Made by a program: the position numbers and the translations under genes
Assembly: GCF_900699765.1 (NCBI RefSeq)
Contig: NZ_CAADHO010000002.1
Span: 124,001-188,000 of the forward strand
Direction of reading: 5' to 3'
DNA from: Desulfoluna butyratoxydans
GTDB lineage: Bacteria > Desulfobacterota > Desulfobacteria > Desulfobacterales > Desulfolunaceae
Length of the DNA stretch: 64,000 nt
The notes under the pieces: model-generated
Seen by the model: the letters and a program-made list of their open reading frames with translations, nothing else
Database searches by the model: none
Told to the model about the DNA's origin: nothing
Shown here: positions 61,432-64,000 of the stretch, piece after piece
Layout: the number at the start of each line of letters is the position of its first letter
Position numbering within the stretch: position 1 is the first letter of the stretch

Positions 61432-61902
61432 TCAGGTCCGGAGGGTGGCTTTCAGGCGATTGGGGTGCAAAAGCAGGTCCAGGGCTGCCAGCACGTCCGG
61501 GCACACGATGTCCGCGGACATCAGGGCAGGGGAGGCCGCCCCTTCCGGCCCGGTGACGGCCACGCCCACACAGGCCAGGCTCAGCATGCGGCAATCGTTG
61601 CGACCGTTGCCCACGGCCACCACCGAATCGGCTCCCAGGGTCTGCACATAGGTGGCCTTCTGCTCCGCCTCCTCCCCGGGGGTCAGGACGGTGAGAAACA
61701 CGGGCCAGTCGGCCAGGGCGTCCCCGGCCCGGCCAAAGGTGTCGGCGGTGACCACGTGAATGGTCAGGGACCCGCTCAGGGCCTCAATGCGCTCTCTGAC
61801 CCCCACCAGGGGTTTCCCGTCCAGGGCAAGGGTCCCGTTGTAGTCAAGGACCAGGTGAGAAACGGCAATATCGGAAAAACCCGGAATGGATTCGGTGATC
61901 AT
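61432..61902 (-). CDS. HAD-superfamily, soluble P-type-ATPase-like protein (COG4087 type)
   Basis: 156 residues. Motif I reads DYNGTLA, where the second Asp of classic HAD enzymes is Asn, as in P-type-ATPase-like soluble HADs (compare DKTGT). VVTADTFG is motif II, and VAVGNGRNDCRML is motif III (GNGRND). No transmembrane segments. It may be a small phosphatase or ATPase of unknown substrate. ATG 61902 has GAGGGGG upstream; an earlier in-frame start reads into non-coding sequence. Confidence 0.8.
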   Translation of the reverse strand: MITESIPGFSDIAVSHLVLDYNGTLALDGKPLVGVRERIEALSGSLTIHVVTADTFGRAGDALADWPVFLTVLTPGEEAEQKATYVQTLGADSVVAVGNGRNDCRMLSLACVGVAVTGPEGAASPALMSADIVCPDVLAALDLLLHPNRLKATLRT

Positions 61903-62058
61903 GGAAACCCCCTCGCGTCGATTTTTTTGGAAAAAAGTGCTAAGTATGCGCCCATGCCCTCCCTGAAGGTCGCAGGCCATGGGCCTGCACGGCACTTAAG
62001 GAGACGCGGCACGGCTATCTGCCGGAATGCTTATACCATACACCACCCTGGAGGAAGA

Positions 62059-62898
62059 ATGAACAACCCGTTGATCAGCGTGATCATCCCCACATACAAC
62101 CGGGCCTGGGCCCTGGCCGGCGCCGTGGATTCCGTCCTGGGCCAGGACTACCCCGAGGTGGAACTCATCGTGGTGGATGACGGCTCCACGGACGAAACCC
62201 CGGCACTGCTGGCCGCGTACGGGAACGCCCTTCAGGTCATCACCCTGGACAACGGAGGGGTAAGCCGGGCGCGAAACCACGGGGTTGCCGCGGCACAGGG
62301 AGAGTACATCGCCTTCCTCGACTCCGATGACCGGTGGTTGCCGGAAAAGCTCTCGGAACAGGCCGCCTTTTTCAAGGCCAACCCCGAGGCGCGGATCTGC
62401 CAGACCGAAGAGCTCTGGATCCGAAACGGAAAGCGGGTGAACCCATGCAAGCACCACAAGAAACCCTCCGGGGATATCTTTGAGGCCTCTCTCCACCTCT
62501 GCCTGGTGAGCCCGTCGGCGGTGATGCTCCATGGCACCCTCTTGAAGGAGGTCGGCCTCTTTGACGAGGCCCTTCCCGCCTGCGAAGACTACGACCTCTG
62601 GCTCAGAATCGCCTGTACAACCCCTGTCTACACCACCCCGTCCCCTTTGGTGATCAAGCACGGAGGCCACGACGATCAGCTCTCCAAAACCCCGTTTCTG
62701 GACCGGTTCCGCATCCAATCCCTGGTGAAACTGCTGAAAAGCGGCGTCCTGTCCACGGCCCAGGCCGAGGCGACACGAGCTGTTTTAGAAAAAAAAGGCC
62801 GGATTTACGCCGGAGGCTGCCGAAAACACGGACGGGACGAGGAAGCCGACGCCATCACCCGTCTGGTTAACCAGACGATCCCGGCAAAAATCAGCTAA
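62059..62898 (+). CDS. Glycosyltransferase family 2
   Basis: 279 residues. GT-A fold with N-terminal ISVIIPTYNRAWALAGAVDSVL, the donor-sugar motif LIVVDDGSTDET, and the metal-binding DSDDRW (DXD-type). It ends with a short helical region (about 220-279). It transfers a sugar from a nucleotide donor to an unknown acceptor, probably for surface polysaccharide or lipopolysaccharide. GGAGGAAG directly precedes the start at 62059. It is isolated from other polysaccharide genes. Confidence 0.9.
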   Translation: MNNPLISVIIPTYNRAWALAGAVDSVLGQDYPEVELIVVDDGSTDETPALLAAYGNALQVITLDNGGVSRARNHGVAAAQGEYIAFLDSDDRWLPEKLSEQAAFFKANPEARICQTEELWIRNGKRVNPCKHHKKPSGDIFEASLHLCLVSPSAVMLHGTLLKEVGLFDEALPACEDYDLWLRIACTTPVYTTPSPLVIKHGGHDDQLSKTPFLDRFRIQSLVKLLKSGVLSTAQAEATRAVLEKKGRIYAGGCRKHGRDEEADAITRLVNQTIPAKIS

Positions 62899-63052
62899 CC
62901 CCTTCTCATTCTTACCCTTTATCCTTGATTTACCCTCCACCCTGCTCTAACATAATACCGAATTCATTCATACAAACAGCGTTCCACATCATGACCTTCA
63001 CTCCCCCCCTGAATGTCACGGGAAAGGTCTCCAACCCAAGGAGGATCACCCA

Positions 63053-64000
63053 ATGATTCGATGGATAGCTGCTTTTCTCCTGGCCCTTGCCCCCATGCAA
63101 GCGGCCCATGCCATGGGCTCCATGCCCGGCGAAGCCTTTACCCTCAGCCCCTCGGACTACCGCTGGACCTATCAGGAAGTACTGCACATCACCAACCCCG
63201 AAGACGGGGTCACCCTCTCCTGCAACCTCTTTCTTCCCGAGCCCAAGGTACCGGGGGAGACATTCCCCGCCCTGGTCATGCCCAACAGCTGGCTCATGGA
63301 AGAGCACGAGTACTGGGTCCAGGCCAAAACCTTCTGTGAGAAGGGCTACATCGTCCTCTCCTACAGCGCCAGGGGCTGGGGCCAGTCCGAGGGCGTGGTG
63401 AACGTGGGAGGTCGAAAGGACACATCCGACATCACCACCCTCATTGACTGGCTCACGGCCAACACCCCGGTAGCCGGGGTCGTAAAGGCTCCGGACGGAA
63501 GCGTCGCCGACGACTCCGACGCCAGGATCGGCATGTGCGGCATCTCCCTTGGCGGGGGCCTCTCCCTCATGGGGGCCGCCTTCGACACCCGGGTCAAGGC
63601 GGTCATGGCCATGGTCCCCTGGGGAGACCTGGTGGACTCACTCTATCTCAACCAGAGCCCCAAGCCGGTCTGGGTCAAGGTGATCCTCGTGGGCATGGGC
63701 GAGATCGCCGCCAACCTGGACCCCGAGCTCAGCATCATCACGGATCAGCTCTTCAACCATGAGCACGAAGCCCATTTCGATACCCTGCTTCCCTGGGCCC
63801 TGGAGCGCTCCCCCGTCAATTTCCTGGAGCGGTTCAACGATGAGGACCGGGACCTGGCAGTATGCATCAGCACCAACCTTCAGGATTTTCTGTTTACCCC
63901 CAACCAGATGCTCCGCTTCTATTACGGCCTCAACGTCAAGGCCAAGCGCATCGACTTCAACCGGGGAATCCACGCCACGACCGAGGGATCAGGCCTTATC
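63053..64000 (+). CDS. CocE/X-Pro dipeptidyl-peptidase-like hydrolase (3' truncated by window)
   Basis: At least 316 residues, running off the window end. It starts with a signal peptide (MIRWIAAFLLALAPMQAAHA), so it is exported. The alpha/beta-hydrolase core has the nucleophile elbow GISLGG (in MCGISLGGGLSLMGAAFD), and the oxyanion-side motif SARGWGQSEG. The layout LSCNLFLPEP, FPALVMPNSW and SYSARGWGQSEG matches the S15/CocE family of acyl hydrolases and X-Pro peptidases. The catalytic Asp/His would lie beyond the window. AAGGAGG precedes ATG 63053. Confidence 0.8.
   Translation, partial: MIRWIAAFLLALAPMQAAHAMGSMPGEAFTLSPSDYRWTYQEVLHITNPEDGVTLSCNLFLPEPKVPGETFPALVMPNSWLMEEHEYWVQAKTFCEKGYIVLSYSARGWGQSEGVVNVGGRKDTSDITTLIDWLTANTPVAGVVKAPDGSVADDSDARIGMCGISLGGGLSLMGAAFDTRVKAVMAMVPWGDLVDSLYLNQSPKPVWVKVILVGMGEIAANLDPELSIITDQLFNHEHEAHFDTLLPWALERSPVNFLERFNDEDRDLAVCISTNLQDFLFTPNQMLRFYYGLNVKAKRIDFNRGIHATTEGSGLI

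Noticed and set aside
1..64000. CRISPR array, tRNA or rRNA genes
   Set aside because: The repeated intergenic elements are not evenly spaced with unique spacers, and no cloverleaf, CCA-end or conserved rRNA segment was seen.

Overview
This window is about 60% GC and reads as the chromosome of a free-living, motile, anaerobic Gram-negative bacterium, most likely a Desulfobacterota (former Deltaproteobacteria) sulfate-reducer relative. This rests on the ferredoxin-dependent indolepyruvate oxidoreductase with an FrhB-like partner, a flagellar block run by sigma-54 type activators, an MglA GTPase, and many GCCTCCGGCGG-bounded intergenic repeats. The species is not determined. I saw no rRNA, tRNA, CRISPR array, transposase, integrase or prophage genes.

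Layout. 0.2-7.5 kb: an MBL-fold hydrolase, an FrhB-like/iorA/iorB amino-acid (aryl-pyruvate) oxidation operon, a PstS-like binding protein and a lipoprotein. 7.7-23.7 kb: a nearly continuous minus-strand motility block, flgB-flgC-fliE-fliF-fliG-fliH-fliI-fliJ-MotE-like, followed upstream by two enhancer-binding regulators with degenerate receivers. Between these regulators lies a TPR protein with a clear sigma-54 promoter. cheY, cheX and an HD-GYP response regulator complete the block. 24-30 kb: a helicase, an Lrp-type regulator translationally coupled to lysA, and a large acetyl-CoA hydrolase/CoA-transferase. 30-47 kb: housekeeping genes (zinc-ribbon/DUF3426 protein, hpt, DnaJ-like, mnmG-fetA-fetB, radical SAM, GT9, nadE, PlsC-like, MazG-like, U32 protein) and small unknowns.

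47.3-53.6 kb is the most interesting region. A tight operon encodes a response regulator, an MglA-type polarity GTPase, a soluble histidine kinase, and a REC-MshEN-PilB-double-zinc-ribbon fusion. A membrane diguanylate cyclase (GGDEF) lies convergent to it. Together they look like a two-component/GTPase/c-di-GMP-controlled type IV pilus motor. 53.7-60.9 kb is a TetR-controlled tripartite RND efflux operon whose TolC-like component carries an extra periplasmic-binding-protein-like N-terminal domain. A soluble P-type-ATPase-like HAD protein, a GT2 glycosyltransferase and a truncated S15/CocE-type hydrolase close the window.

The second striking signal is a family of composite intergenic palindromes, each delimited by GCCTCCGGCGG and CCGCCGGAGGC. 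They contain a 50-nt conserved module and a long stem whose arms differ from copy to copy but remain complementary. Two copies sit inside operons (iorA/iorB and fliI/fliJ).
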